From: Nephrocerus scutellatus
Lineage: Eukaryota > Arthropoda > Insecta > Diptera > Pipunculidae
Direction of reading: 5' to 3'
Length of the DNA stretch: 64,000 nucleotides
Assembly (NCBI GenBank): GCA_947095585.1
Contig: OX352763.1
Coordinates: forward strand, 16,665,462 to 16,729,461
The position numbers were made by a program, and so were the translations under genes. The first letter of the stretch is position 1; each line of letters opens with the position of its first letter. Under the pieces are notes generated by a model, which made no database searches, was not told where the DNA came from, and saw nothing but the letters and a program-made list of their open reading frames with translations. Below, in pieces: positions 32,900-48,130 of this stretch.

Positions 32900-34485
32900 A
32901 GAAAAGAAGAGTGCTTGGTCACGCTGGATAGTATCATATTAATAACAAATAAAATTTCAGAAAAACAGAAACCCTACTTACTGCTGTAATAAATGAGAGC
33001 CAACAACGTCACAGAGCGTTGCAAAGAATCTACTGCAAGATGTAATCTGAATATCAGAACAAAAGTTCTGTCAGAATAATCATTGCACGCAGCAATTCAG
33101 GAATTATGTATCACCTTACGCTCGAACAACTACGGAGAATTACTGCTGGAAAATCAAGAAACTCGAGACACGGCGCCGTTTTTAGATCGCAACCGTAACG
33201 TTTGTTAATGTTATAGATACGTGCTGGTATTCATTTAATTGAATGTTAATGAATTTACATTTTTGTGCAAAATTCTAAGCATGACCTTAACCTCCTTTTT
33301 GTTAAAATTTCGTCTTCTTGTTCTAACAGCTATGCATTTACTTCAACCCTTTTTGAGTTCACTGAAAATCATCTTCATTGCAAAATTTCAGTGTTAAAAG
33401 TATAAATGAAACTTTTGGTGAAAAAAATTGTCACCAAAAAGTGAAATCCCATCAACATCAACGAAATGCTCTGCCAGATGTGTCCTGTGCTGTTCGTAAC
33501 GGTAAATGCGACAACATTGTCATTAGTGTCAACAGCCAAGTAAAAGGAATATTTCAAAGAGAAGATTATATAAAAAAGAAACAACAACAACATCCTATTT
33601 TACGAGGTTGAAAAAGTTTGACTTTTATCTTATATTGAAAATGATTTCCACAGATGTGCATGTAAACAGCGACGTTCCTGCCACTGCTGCTGCAGCTGCA
33701 GCTGACCTTTTCATCATCAGGATTTTCGTTTTACTTGAAAATGGCGACAGAAGACATCCGGTGACATGGCCGAAACACAAGTACCATTGCAATGCCATTT
33801 GAGTTTCGTAACTCCGCTTGCATATTATTATGATAATCATGCTGATGATATGCTCGTAGAATGTTATTGCAGAGGAAGCATTGAATGTGGCGTTGAATGA
33901 ATGGTGGCTTCTGGAGGCAATTTGGGTTGTATTAGGGTTATGTGTGCTTATTGAAAATTCATTCATTCTTTTTATGGTTTCTTCTTTTGTGCGAAGTTTT
34001 GAATCGAAAGAACGATGTTTAGATGTGGCGCCATAACTAAGATGACCTGATGACGTGTAAACAAAAATCTAATTCTAAATAATGTTTCTAAATAATGGCC
34101 CTTGGCCTCACGCTTTCAAATATTGCATCGAACTCCTTAATAAATTTCAATTTGGAATTTCAATGACGTGAGGTAGCCCGGTGGGAATCGGGCTATATTG
34201 AGGCTTCGCCACTTTGTCTTCGAAAAAAGTACGCTCGACCACAAATCGATCTAGAACCCTATATCTAGTGTTTCACTCTGAATTAGCATTCGTTGGATTT
34301 ACATACGCATGCATTGGCTCTTAAATTGACAAAGACCTTATCCTTATCATCGTATTGCCTTATCACTGTTAAGGCTGGACCTGTAGGGCCAATTTTGGTC
34401 GTAAAATTTGCCATGAGGCATGAGTTTGTCGTAATTGATGATGATAGAAATGGGTGTATACTAGAAGCACTGTGGCCCGTGTAGA
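32900..34485 (+). other. Intron sequence, nothing recognised
   Basis: No supported gene. A ctgctgcagctgcagctg run lies near 33685; otherwise featureless to the eye. Confidence 0.4.
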
Positions 34486-34557
34486 TCTTTTGAGCCTGCC
34501 CCTGACTAGTACTTTAGAGATAGTTCATGCCAGCACCCCCTACATACAATGTTTCTT

Positions 34558-34985
34558 AGGAACCCAATGATAAGGAGTGGGTTCAGTGAATGTCGTGCAG
34601 ACTCCGAGATTGCGTGAATTCCGATGTGGTCTCTCCTCCTATCGTTGCTCCGCAGTCGTTGAGAAGGTGCCATGGGTCTCCTCCGCTTCTTCACAGAGCC
34701 TGCAGCTGCCGTCCACTTCCGACCCTAGTTTCTTTAGGTGCCTTTTAGCACCCTATCCATACCAATGGCTCTTATGAACCCAATGATATGGTGTGGGTTC
34801 AGTGAATGCCGTGCAGACTCTGAGTTCGCGTGAGTTGCCATGTGGTCTCTCCTCTGTCGGAATATTGCTTCGCATTCATTAAGAAGGTGTCACGGGGTTT
34901 CCTCCGCTTCCCCATAAAGCCTGCAGCTGCCATCCTCTTCTAGTTTTATTTTCTTTAGGTACCCCTTCAGTCTACAATGTCCTGT
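34558..34985 (-). repeat. 217-bp tandem duplication at the LINE-X ORF2 end
   Basis: gaacccaatgata and the following about 200 bases at 34560 recur at 34777. Both copies encode the ETPxHLLNECE...SESARHSLNP C-terminal region. Confidence 0.75.
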
Positions 34986-35408
34986 TAGGAACCCCGTAAT
35001 GATTCTTACATTACTTCTGCTTAGTACCAACATCGAACGAGACCTCTTTATGTTATAGCTCCCCAACATTTCTTTTGCTTCTCTTAAATCCTGGAGATTT
35101 TCCCATCTTACGGAAGAGGTTGCCCTACATATATCTTCCCGTATTGTACGGTAACTATACCACAGAATGGTTGTTGCCTTACTAACGGAGTTTCTGCTCC
35201 GTACTTTGCGAGCCTATCCCCTGCTGCCTCACGTAGTTTCTTTCCAGATTAAAGTGAACACATCTTTCGAGGGCATATTCTTCTGTTTGGAATATGCTCG
35301 GGCACTGCACCATTGCTTTAGAGTACTTGGTACGTGACCAATGGACTCCTGCACGAGTGTCTTCTGGTTTTTTGATCCATCCGTATACCACTTTATGGCT
35401 TCTGGATA

Positions 35409-36338
35409 TAAAGGGTGATCCATTTAGAGGTATCGGATTTTAAATTGAAATAAAACAACAAAAATTCAAATTGGTTGGGCAATCTTTATTATTTTTGTTT
35501 AGAACCAATCATGACATTTATTTTTTATGTTGGCCGCAGCTGCACCGTAATTCGGTCATCCGTAAACACCAATTTTGAATGACTCGCTCGAGGACTTCGG
35601 TCGGTATCTCGTGAATAACTGGAGTAATGTTGGCTTCCAATTCCTCAATCGTAGCTGGTTTATCCACAAAACATTTAGACTTTACATAGCCCCACAAAAA
35701 AAAAGTCCAAAGGTGTGATATCACACGATCTTGGTGGCCAATCCACCGGTCCGAAACGAGAGATCAATTGCTCACCGAGACGAGGACGCAGTAAATCCAT
35801 TGTGTCACGGGCTGTATGGGATGTAGCGCCGTCTTGTTGGAACCAAATGTCGTGGAGATCACGGGCTTCAATTTCCGGCATCAAAAAGTCGTTTATCATG
35901 GCGCGATAGCGTTCGCCATTCACTGTTACATTGGCGCCAGCCTCGTCTTTGAAGAAATATGGACCGATGATTCCTCCAGCACATAGGCCGGCCCAAATGG
36001 TAGTTTTCCATGGATGTAATGGCAGTTCGTGAATGGCTTCGGGTTGCTCTTCAGCCCAACTACGGCAATTTTGCTTATTGACGAAGCCATTAAGCAAAAA
36101 ATGCGCCTCATCGCTGAACACCATAAGTTGGCCTGAGCGCGCGATAAACACTTTTCACAGAACGTCGATTTTTGTAATACAATTGTACGATTTGTAAACG
36201 CTGTTGAGGCGTTAGTCTTTCCATAATGAAATGTCAATGAATACTGAATAAAATTATGTATTTAGTTTGACAGTAGTCACGCGTGACATCTCAAAAAAAG
36301 CCTATTGGAAAAAGTACCTCCAATCTGATCACCCTTTA
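35409..36338 (-). mobile_element. DD41D mariner-like element with both ends, internal deletion
   Basis: Terminal inverted repeats taaagggtgatc...gaggta lie at 35409 and (inverted) 36338, flanked by TA on both sides as expected for Tc1/mariner insertion. The minus strand encodes MERLTPQQRLQIVQLYYKNR (helix-turn-helix), which jumps straight to LMVFSDEAHFLLNGFVNKQN (first Asp). The frame then runs open through NVTVNGERYRAMINDF, IWFQQDGATSHTA (second Asp) and RSCDITPLDFF (third Asp, 41 residues later). About 110 residues of linker are missing relative to family length. It interrupts LINE-X and is younger than it. Confidence 0.9.
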
Positions 36339-38290
36339 TATAGTACCAACTTTCAGATCTGTATTCCCTCTCGTTATGCTCATTATGATTTTGAGCATAC
36401 CATGCTTAAAAGTAACTTAGTTTCCCTGGATTAGCTCTCAACCATTATGTGTGGTGGGAGTAGCCCAAGGATGGCCTCCATACCCGCTGTGGGCAGGTTC
36501 TCATGGCCTCCGTAATGAAAACAGAGGCTAGCCTCTGTACTTTTTACAATTCCCTTCTTTAGGAGCGTAGCTTGATCCTATTCGCCCATACAACTGCTCT
36601 ATAGGTAATCATTGGAATAACATCCAGTGCATGATTATGGGACTAACACCCCAAGATTTACCTGCCATCTGCACACATCATAAATACTCTTTTTGATTTT
36701 TGTAGTACTGCCTATAAGTGTTTGCTCAATAGCAGTCTACTATCAAATATCAGTCCAAGGTACTTGAACTCTTTGATGATAGTAATCTCTTCTCCATTGA
36801 GGGTAATTGGGTGCATTCACCCAGCTTCCTTCTATTGGTAAAAAGAATTAGTGTGGTTTTGTTTGGGTTTACCCTAAGTCCCACCTCATGCTTAGTCACA
36901 GAGCATCTACTTGACTATGTCGTCTGCGTAGCCTTGGGCACAAGTTCCTGCTTCAGCTGGTCGCTGCAGTAGTTCATCCACAAGGATGTACCTCTCCTTG
37001 GGACATCCTCTTGTAGTGTTGACCATAATGGTTTTGTCACCAACTGTTCTGGTGCACAGCATCACGCGCATCTATTTGGTAATTGTGATGTCTTTCTCCC
37101 CATAGCATTCTTTATCGTCTTCTGAGATGCATTGGCGAATGCTCCTTCGATGTTTACGAAGGCGCATAGCGCGATTTCCTTACTGGCAATTGACCCCTAT
37201 ATACGTTCCTTCTGCTCCCACAGTGTGGTCTCCGTAGATCTGCCCGCTCTCCATGCATATTGACTGGAATGTAGTGGTTCTCTTCCCAATAGTTTCGATC
37301 TTATATAGATTTCGATAACCTTCTCGACTTCAGGTTGGTGGGATCTTTCTTCCTCACCTTCGGTATGAATACCATCTTCTTCCCTCCTCCAACTTGTCGG
37401 TATGCCCGAATAGTTTGCTTCTAAATATTCTTTAGAGGTATGGAAGGAGTTTGTCTCATTCAACTTCCATGACTGCATGGATGACCCCATCCACACCCGC
37501 TGATTTATAGAGCTGGAAGCTTTTTACAGCCTTCAGATTCTTTGCTCAGTGCAAATCTTCTTCCAATCCTCCTTACTTGCTCTGTGATGATTCATCCCAT
37601 CTCAGGCTCAGGCTCAGGTTACTAATCACTGTACTTCCTGGAAATTGTGTTCTCAAGAGAAGATGGACTCTCTGCTCCTCATTCTATGTGAACCTCACGT
37701 TCCCGTCTCTCAGTGATGTCTTGCTACTCTTAGCATATTTTGCCATTGCTTTATACAATCTGGCAGACACTGTAGTAATGGTTACGAAAACTTCTGCGTT
37801 TGGCTTTTGTCGTACTTCTGTACTATATGCTGCCAGAGCTTCTCTGTATTGCTACCATATGCCCCTTATCTTGGCGGTTTTGAAAAGTTTTCTCACCTGC
37901 CTTCAAAGGGCTGACAGTTTTACGTTCCACCAATGAGCTTCCATGGCCATTTTGGAGGAGCTCACCGGGCAGCTCGATTCCGATATGCATCGGAGATTTC
38001 CCTATTTAGTTCTATATTCTTTATTCTATTCATATTCCAGCTCTTGTGGGGACTTGCTACTCTTTGAACTGAAACATGTTCAAGGTTGCATCTCAAATTG
38101 GTTTTGAAATGCTCCCAATTTGTCCTTCTAGGATTTCGATAATCTTTTCTTCCTCTACGAACTCTTCCAATGTAAATAGGATTATCCTATGGTCTGATAG
38201 AGATGGCTCGTAGGAGACTCTCCACCTATTAGGTACTCGACCCACTCAGCCCTTTGACTTGACCTCACAATGTCTAAGAAAAATAACGGA

Positions 38291-38990
38291 TGTTATTTTA
38301 ACTTAATTTTAGTCACCCTCTCCACATTAGCGCTCTGAATACAAAGCTTTCCTTCTTGGTGCAATATCTTCCATTTGCTAAAAAATGATCAACAAAACTG
38401 CTGCAACTTAATGCGCTCGACTGTGTCTGTGACGGCGTAGCTCAAAGAGTTAATGGTTTTCTCAAATTTGAAGATCTTATGCTCGCTGACAGAGATATAG
38501 ACTTTGTAACAACCTTTTTCTAGGACATTTCAGCACGTTGTTGTTGATAATGTCTCAAAAACGCCGAAATTTCTTATTCATTGGTTCAGATGGTTGTTAT
38601 TGTCCATTTAACCCACTTGACGTGACCAATTCTAATTGCAATGCCAATGATGAAAATGAAAATGCCTATGATTGAAGGTAATGCGAGAATGGTTCGGAAG
38701 CTCGTAATATTTTTCAAAGCATCAGGTACATAACTCTTATGATTACTATACCGACCTTATCTGAAACGCGTTCTCTATTAAAAACATGAATGGGTTCTTT
38801 CTTCAATAGATGACGGATTAACCCGGAAATTATAAAAAAGACTGGCTACGACTACGTTTCTTTTTGCCACCAAGAAATAAAGGTTTACATTATTGACTAG
38901 TCTGTGAAATATTCTATGCCCTGTTTATTGCGCTCTTTTCTAACTTTATTCACTAACGACTTATTCCCCACTATATCTCTCTTTTTCCAG
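38291..38990 (+). other. Intron 3' end before the mannosidase exons
   Basis: AT-rich, ending in the pyrimidine-rich acceptor ctatatctctctttttccag at 38990. An ATG-opened frame from 38904 is an artefact of reading through this acceptor. Confidence 0.7.
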
Positions 38991-42355
<3,365 letters not shown>

Positions 42356-43640
42356 GGCAACACTAAATTAGTCATAGCAATAATTATAATAATAATTATT
42401 AATCAATTAGGTCCAATAGCTCTAATTATTGCAAATTACAAAATTCAGCTCTAGGTATTTATTGTTGTATTTACCACGATGTTGTGTTAGTATTGCAATG
42501 AGCCCATACAAGACAACAACAACACATGATCACCAATAATTAGGACATTGTTTACCGCTCATTTAGATGAACGTTCATTCATTTTGTTATTTGTTTGTTT
42601 TGTTTTATTGTAATTTTTTAGATACACTTATATACATGTACTAGATATTAAAACAATTTTCTCACGGGCATCTCAATCGTAGATAAAATATACAAAACAA
42701 AATAATTAGTTTTCTTTAATTAGTATGACGATTTATCATTCATTATATATATATATTATGTATATTGCACATTGTAAACGTGAAAAACAAAGGACAGAGG
42801 CTGTCCCTTCGACTTCTTCTTGTGAGGGGGTAGCATTTATGTAATTAGGGTTTATAATTAATAATTGTAATAATTAATATAATTGAGACCTTTAAGGAAA
42901 AAGAAAATTGCAAACATTTACTGTAATCATATATTGATTAATGATAATTGATAGAAGGGATGAAGAATGATATTTTAAAGGAAAACACTGCACACATATA
43001 TTATATAATACGTGAATTATGTTTAGTTTGTATTGGTATTTAAATTGGAGCAACTAATCGATGATTATTAGAATTGTTGTTTTATTTCCTAACTTTAGTT
43101 TATTATATATAACATTTGTTTGTAAATGGTTAAACAGAATTTTGTAATTGTAATTCGTCACATATAAATAGCGAGATTTCTTAATTAATGACAATTTTAA
43201 ACAGAACAGAACTCATACAAGTTTGTATTATATTTAACAATTAAATACAAAAGACGTCAAACAATATGTTTGACCAATGAAACCAAAACAAACCAAACAC
43301 AAGCAGAAATCGTACAGTCTTTAAAGTTTCAAAATTGAAATTCATTTTTTTGTAAATATATAGAGCTAACTTAACTATATAAACATACACGGTGATTAGC
43401 TTATAAAAGAACTGTATATTGTGAGAACAAATTATGTATAATAATTAAAAAAGAAACCAAAATAATATTTACATTAATGAAGAAACAATGAGACCGTAAA
43501 TTTTTTAGAACAATTTCGAACGCATAAACAAAATGGGAAGGGTAATTTGATGTATTATCTCAGACTTATTTATTAATAATATTGTTGAAAATTCTCTAAG
43601 GTTTAAAAGAAAATAAATCAAACAATTAAACATTCTAATG
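42356..43640 (+). other. Probable 3' UTR of alpha-Man-Ia
   Basis: About 1.3 kb of very AT-rich, transposon-free sequence after the stop codon, in contrast to its surroundings, which fits a long fly 3' UTR. A Pumilio-type site tgtaaata lies at 43351-43358. A canonical poly(A) signal aataaa is at 43612-43617. The true cleavage site cannot be read from sequence alone. Confidence 0.55.
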
Positions 43641-44064
43641 ATTGCATAAAACATACAAACGAATGAAGCCAGCTCGATCTCAATCTAAACCTAACAAAAT
43701 TCTGGCATATTTTTGAACAAAAAAACACAAAATACTTTATCAACGTACTTAATTACTTAGGTACTGTCATCCTGTCATCCGTTCATACCTGCGGTCCGTC
43801 GTGTTTGTAGACATTTGACTGTTTGACTGCTTCTCTACCGACGTTTGCGACACAGTAGGCACAACACCAATCCGTTTTCATTGCTATTTTCTTCGCCTAA
43901 TAGTGAGTCTTTACTTTTCTAACCCTTACTCGTATAAATCTGTTCATTTGATATGGAAGGCTAGGGCATAAGATCCTTCTTACTTTTTTTTCTTGAAATG
44001 ACCCTAGCCTATGTGGCAGACACTGCGACTAAATAAGATCTGTTGTATCATAGCATGTGGCTGA
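43641..44064 (+). other. Flank after the mannosidase gene, nothing recognised
   Basis: No gene, RNA or repeat recognised. Confidence 0.4.
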
Positions 44065-46210
44065 CATTATTGCGACCTAATAACATCTATTGTATCATCA
44101 TCATAATCATATTTGACTCTACAACCGGGGTCCGGTCCTGGCCTCCCGAAAAAATCCCGATTTCGAGCCGATGACATCCAGTTTGGCATCCCTAAACTTT
44201 GGGCGTCCTTGTTTACGCCATCCTGCCAGCGTAGGCTTGGCCGGCCTTGCTGTCGTGTTCCATAAATCCTATCGCAACGGACTTTCCGAGCAGGATCCTC
44301 TTCCTTCATGCGAGCTAGGTGTCCTGCTTACCGGAGCCTACCAAGCTCGCTCGTAGATCTCATCATAATAGAGTCTTTGGAATCGTCGTTTCTCATATAC
44401 GCGCCAACAATTCTCCGTAAGACTTTTCTTTCGAACGCGGCTAAGAGGTCATAATGCTTTTTGCTAAGCACATAAGTCTCGCATCCATTTGTAAGTACTG
44501 GTATAATAATAATAATATTTGGCGCGACAGACCATTGCGGTCCAAGGCCTAACTTCTCGCGACCATTTGTGCTGCACATGTTAATTTTTGGACACAAATG
44601 GAAGGGACGTACAATTTAAGGCCGGATCCGAACTGCGAATTGAGAAGCTTTCAGTGACAAGGTATTAAATTACTCTCGGATCGTTTGTCACCCATTCGCG
44701 AGAGGTGGGACACCGTGAAAAATACTTTTGGTGTTGCTGGGATTCGAACCTGAACCTCCTGCGCAGCAGCCATGTGCACTACCACTGAGCCACGGCGCCC
44801 AAGTACTGGTATAACCATTGTCTTTTATACAAGCAGCTTTGATGTTATGGTTAAATTCCTGTATTTAAAGAGTCTGGACAGACTATAGTAGGCTTTGTTG
44901 GCTTAAAGCAACCGTGCTCGTATTTCTGGTTCCATGCTGTTACCGGCTGCTACAATTGACCCGAGATAGTTAAAGGATTGCACTTCTTCAAACTCGCGCT
45001 CCACTATTTGAATTGATGGACTAATGTTGGATCTTCTACTCGCAGACGTGGCCACAATGTACTTTGTTTTGTTCTAATTTATGTGCAGCCCCGGATTTCG
45101 TGCCGCCTGCTCGATCTGGATGAAAACTTCCTGTACAGCTCTTCGGTTTCTACCAACGATGTCAATATCGTATGCGTAAGCCAGTATCTGAATGGACCTA
45201 TAGAGGATTGTGCCTCCCGCCGTTAGTGAGTTTTGAAACTCGAGACATTTTCCATCACCTGCCTAAGGGTGTAAATCTGATCAGTTGTTGATTTTCCTGG
45301 AATAAAGTCACACTTTAGCGTATGGTGTATATTGCCTTATATCGCGGACTCTGTATTGTTCTAGTTCACGGGCAAGGTTCTTCTCCCAGGCATTGCTGCA
45401 TTGCTCGGTACTTTCGTTCCGTCGCTAGCTTACATTCGTCATTGAACCAGTCATTCCGATCTCTACGACCACTGCCTAAGATGGAGTCAGCCGTACTAAT
45501 GACAGTATTCTTAAGGCGTGTCGATTTATCTTCTTCGCCCGGCATCTCAGCCCCAGGACTTACTCTCTTTGCATTTAGGGCGAGTCCTATCGCTTGACCG
45601 TACTTGTTTCTGGTTTCTTCGTTGCGAAGGTTAGCCGCGTTGACTCGAATCCGATTCGCGGATGCATTCTTTCGTGATAATGCAATCCGGGTTCGGAGCA
45701 CCATACCAACAAGATAGTGGTCCGAGTCGACGTTGGCACCTCGGTACGTTTGTATCGTCACCATGTTCGGGCTGTGGCGGCGGTCTATCAACACGTGGTC
45801 TACGTGGTTGCGAGTGACTCCCTCAGGAGATGCCCAGGTGGCTTTGTGGATATTTTTCCGCAAAAATCTTGTACTCGCAAGGACCAAATTATTCCTTGCT
45901 GCCTTCTCTATGACTCGTTGTTCATTGTCATTAGTGTACTCGTGTAAGCTATGGATGCCAATGTACTGCCTGAATACTCCCTACCTATTTTGGTATTCAT
46001 ATCCCCCAGAATGATTTTTACGTCATACTGAGGACAGGAATGAAGGTCCCGTTTGACTGATTCAAAGAATTCTTCTTTTTCATCATCTGGGGAATCCTCT
46101 GTAGTTGCCTGAATATTTTTAAATCTGCCCCGCACGCGAACTGTGCATAGCCGTATTGCTTTATAGCCCTTAACGGTGGTTTTCATTCTTTTGCTGACTA
46201 GAAACACCCG
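44065..46210 (-). mobile_element. RTE-like LINE, long decayed copy with endonuclease
   Basis: From 46207 on the minus strand: endonuclease (VKIILGDMNTKIGRE; MVLASTRFLRKNIHKATWAS; NHVDHVLIDRRHSPNM; GANVDSDHYLVGMVLRTRI), a linker (LGSGRRDRNDWFNDECKLAT), and the reverse transcriptase start (FIPGKSTTDQIYTLRQVMEN, about 45255-45310). The palm core is deleted. Then come FSSRSSRR, IQIVEREFEEVQSFNYLGSI, and the end (GTRQQGRPSLRWQDGVNKDA, MPNWMSSARNRDFFGRPGP) at 44110-44250. A SINE is inserted at 44506-44800. Endonuclease without RNase H plus the motif style suggest the RTE clade (inference). Confidence 0.85.
44506..44800 (-). mobile_element. tRNA-derived SINE, copy 3, full-length with target duplication
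   Basis: Minus-strand head gggcgccg, A box tggctcagtgg (44782-44792) and perfect B box ggttcgaatcc (44740-44750), then a shared body and an (att)n tail at 44503-44520. The 13-bp flank aagtactggtata occurs on both sides (44493-44505 and 44801-44813). The 5' and 3' limits are therefore fixed and the length is about 295 bp. It lies inside the RTE-like LINE in the same orientation. Confidence 0.92.
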
Positions 46211-46419
46211 AACACATGATGTCTTGCATGACAGCTGTAATATATGTCATATTCTGATTCTTCTAAGACACCATTCCCCGTTCATCGCATCTTCTGAATT
46301 GCTTTTATGTCAGCATTATATTTGCACATGGTATCGGCTGGCTGCTGTGCAGCTCGAACTCTATACAGTGAGCGTATGAGAAAATTTTTAAATCGTTAAG
46401 CCGTTTTCGTTGCCGTGGT

Positions 46420-47515
46420 CGTCGTCGTTCATCAGTGTATCCGAGGCTGATTTTGGGTTCCATAATATGGTTTTTTTACACAGAATAATTGAGATATCGG
46501 GTTGAAATTTCATTCCAGGTGTAGCACACATGTTGAATTTAAGAATTGAATTCGCTGTGCCCCTCTAACGTTGTTGGCTTGTTGCCATAAACCAACGACT
46601 TAACTTAATCCCATAAAAATAAATCTAACGGAGTTAAATCGCATGAGCGAGCTGGCCATTCGACCCGACAATTTCTCAAGATTACCGAACTTCTCCTTCA
46701 ATAGATCAATTGTTTGACCAGCTGTGTGGCATGTGGCACCATTGTGTTGGAACCCCATATATCATTGATGTCAAGTCCATCCAATTCTGGCCAAAAATAG
46801 TCTTCCAACATGGCAACGATGGCATTACCGTAACATAACGATCATTTTCATCGACGGAAGAAGTACGCTCTAATCACACCTCCAACATGTAATCCACAAG
46901 CATGGATGCAATGGATTCTCTTGAAGTATTTGTGAGTTTGTTCCTTTCCAATAGATTATATTTTGCTTAGTGACAAAGCCACTAAGCCAAAAATGAACTT
47001 CTTCGGTGAAGATGATTTTTCAGGATTTTCTTCAAACCTTTGCAGAGCTTAATTGGAGAAGTTGCTGCGCTTGAAATGATCAAGAGGTTTCAGTTCTTGA
47101 ATTAATTTGATCTTGAAAGGGTGTAGGCCAAGATCTTTATGCAAAATTCATCACAATGTGCACTGAGAAATACGCAATTCCTTTGAATGGCGTGGAATCG
47201 ACTGATTTGGCTCATTTTGAACTAACGGCTGCGATATTTACGATAGTTCCACCGATGCATTGTCTCACTGGCACAGGAACATATAATAGTGAATTATAGT
47301 GAAGTCGAATTTATTCACTATAGCATGCACAGCCTGTCTGATGGGACTATTATTACGACCGAAAATTCGAGCAAGCGCTGTTAAAGTTGCGGTAGTAATT
47401 TTTAATAATTTCCAAGCGTTGCTCGTTCTGGAACTTCACCGTTTTGACACTATACAGTTTGTATTAAAATACAAAATGCTGATGTCACTATTAAAAATTA
47501 CTTTAGTAAGGTGAG
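46420..47515 (-). mobile_element. DD41D-related mariner remnant, copy 5
   Basis: Minus-strand pieces: VKFQNEQRLEIIKNYYRNFN (helix-turn-helix start, about 47440), IIFTEEVHFWLSGFVTKQNI (first-Asp block with Glu-Val for Asp-Glu-Ala), NPLHPCLWITCW, MGFQHNGATCHTAGQTIDLL (second Asp now Asn), and a WPARSCDLTPL-like third-Asp block near 46640. Catalytic residues are lost and stops are many. A matching terminal stretch, ttgtattaaaatacaaaat, is at 47459 and again alone at 54450. Confidence 0.7.
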
Positions 47516-47632
47516 CGTTAATTGAGGCTCCCGCAACGGTCGCAAGGGTCGCGATGGTCACAACTTTATACCTATCTTCCAAAGCAGAGCTTGATGCCTT
47601 CAGATATATTTATTTATCTCCGTTTATTCTAC

Positions 47633-47651
47633 CTCTCTCTCTCTCTCTCTT
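47633..47651. repeat. (CT)n microsatellite
   Basis: Uninterrupted CT dinucleotides over about 19 bases. Confidence 0.9.
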
Positions 47652-47909
47652 TCTTTTATTTGCCTCTCACCAAATAAGTCTCGACCTTCAGTCTTGATTT
47701 ATATTTCATAAAATAAAGTTCTAATACAATATCATCATTAGTTTGTACCTCATTTGTATTGCTTTTGAGTTACAACACCTCCTATAATTGGAATTACTAC
47801 ACATTTTCCGATTGTAATTCATAGTCGTCAACTGTACTTCAGAAAGCATTAATTATTATTTACTTTGTCTTAAAAAAAATCATTTTGAAAAAATTAATAC
47901 GAAATAATA

Positions 47910-48130
47910 GAGCAATCGCGAGTAATAGGAAACCAACTGGCAGATTTGGTGATTGTTTTTGACAACGCTCCTTGTCATTCAAGCCTGGAAACAATTGAAC
48001 AACAGCAACTTTTTCCCGACTAGTGCCCTACTCTCCAATTCTTAATCCCATACAGAATTCAGAATATTTGGTCAAAAATCAAGTGTGAAGTAAAAATCCG
48101 TATGATGTCGCAGGGCCTTGTGTTACTGAA
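47910..48130 (+). mobile_element. Tc1/mariner superfamily scrap
   Basis: LADLVIVFDNAPCHSSLETI is the second catalytic Asp block of the superfamily. After a frameshift, SPILNPIQN and NIWSKIKCEVK match the last block in the Tc1-type form (SPxLNPIENxW, normally ending in Glu). The rest is gone. Imperfect copies of gtcacaact...gcagagcNtgatgcc flank it at 47556 and 48158. Confidence 0.6.

Larger units (their letters stand above)
34490..38290 (-). mobile_element. LINE-X: EN-RT-RNase H non-LTR retrotransposon, long decayed copy
   Basis: Reading the minus strand from 38290: an endonuclease end (SLSDHRIILFTLEEF, about 38150-38200), then reverse transcriptase blocks (EKVIEIYIRSKLLGREPLHS, RAGRSTETTLWEQKERI at 37197-37330, and GYADDIV at 36912-36931 with YLGLIFDSRL after it). 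RNase H starts KWYTDGSKN near 35395 and continues SIFQTEEYALERC. The ORF2 end has TGHCRLKGYLKK and ETPxHLLNECEA. Stops and shifts are common. A 930-bp DD41D element is inserted just upstream of the RNase H catalytic Asp. The domain set fits the R1/I/LOA group. Confidence 0.85.

Noticed and set aside
38904..38990. ATG-opened extension of the first mannosidase exon
   Set aside because: The frame runs through a good acceptor (ctttttccag at 38990). The upstream residues have no GH47 or signal-anchor character, and phase-0 joining to an upstream exon is expected.
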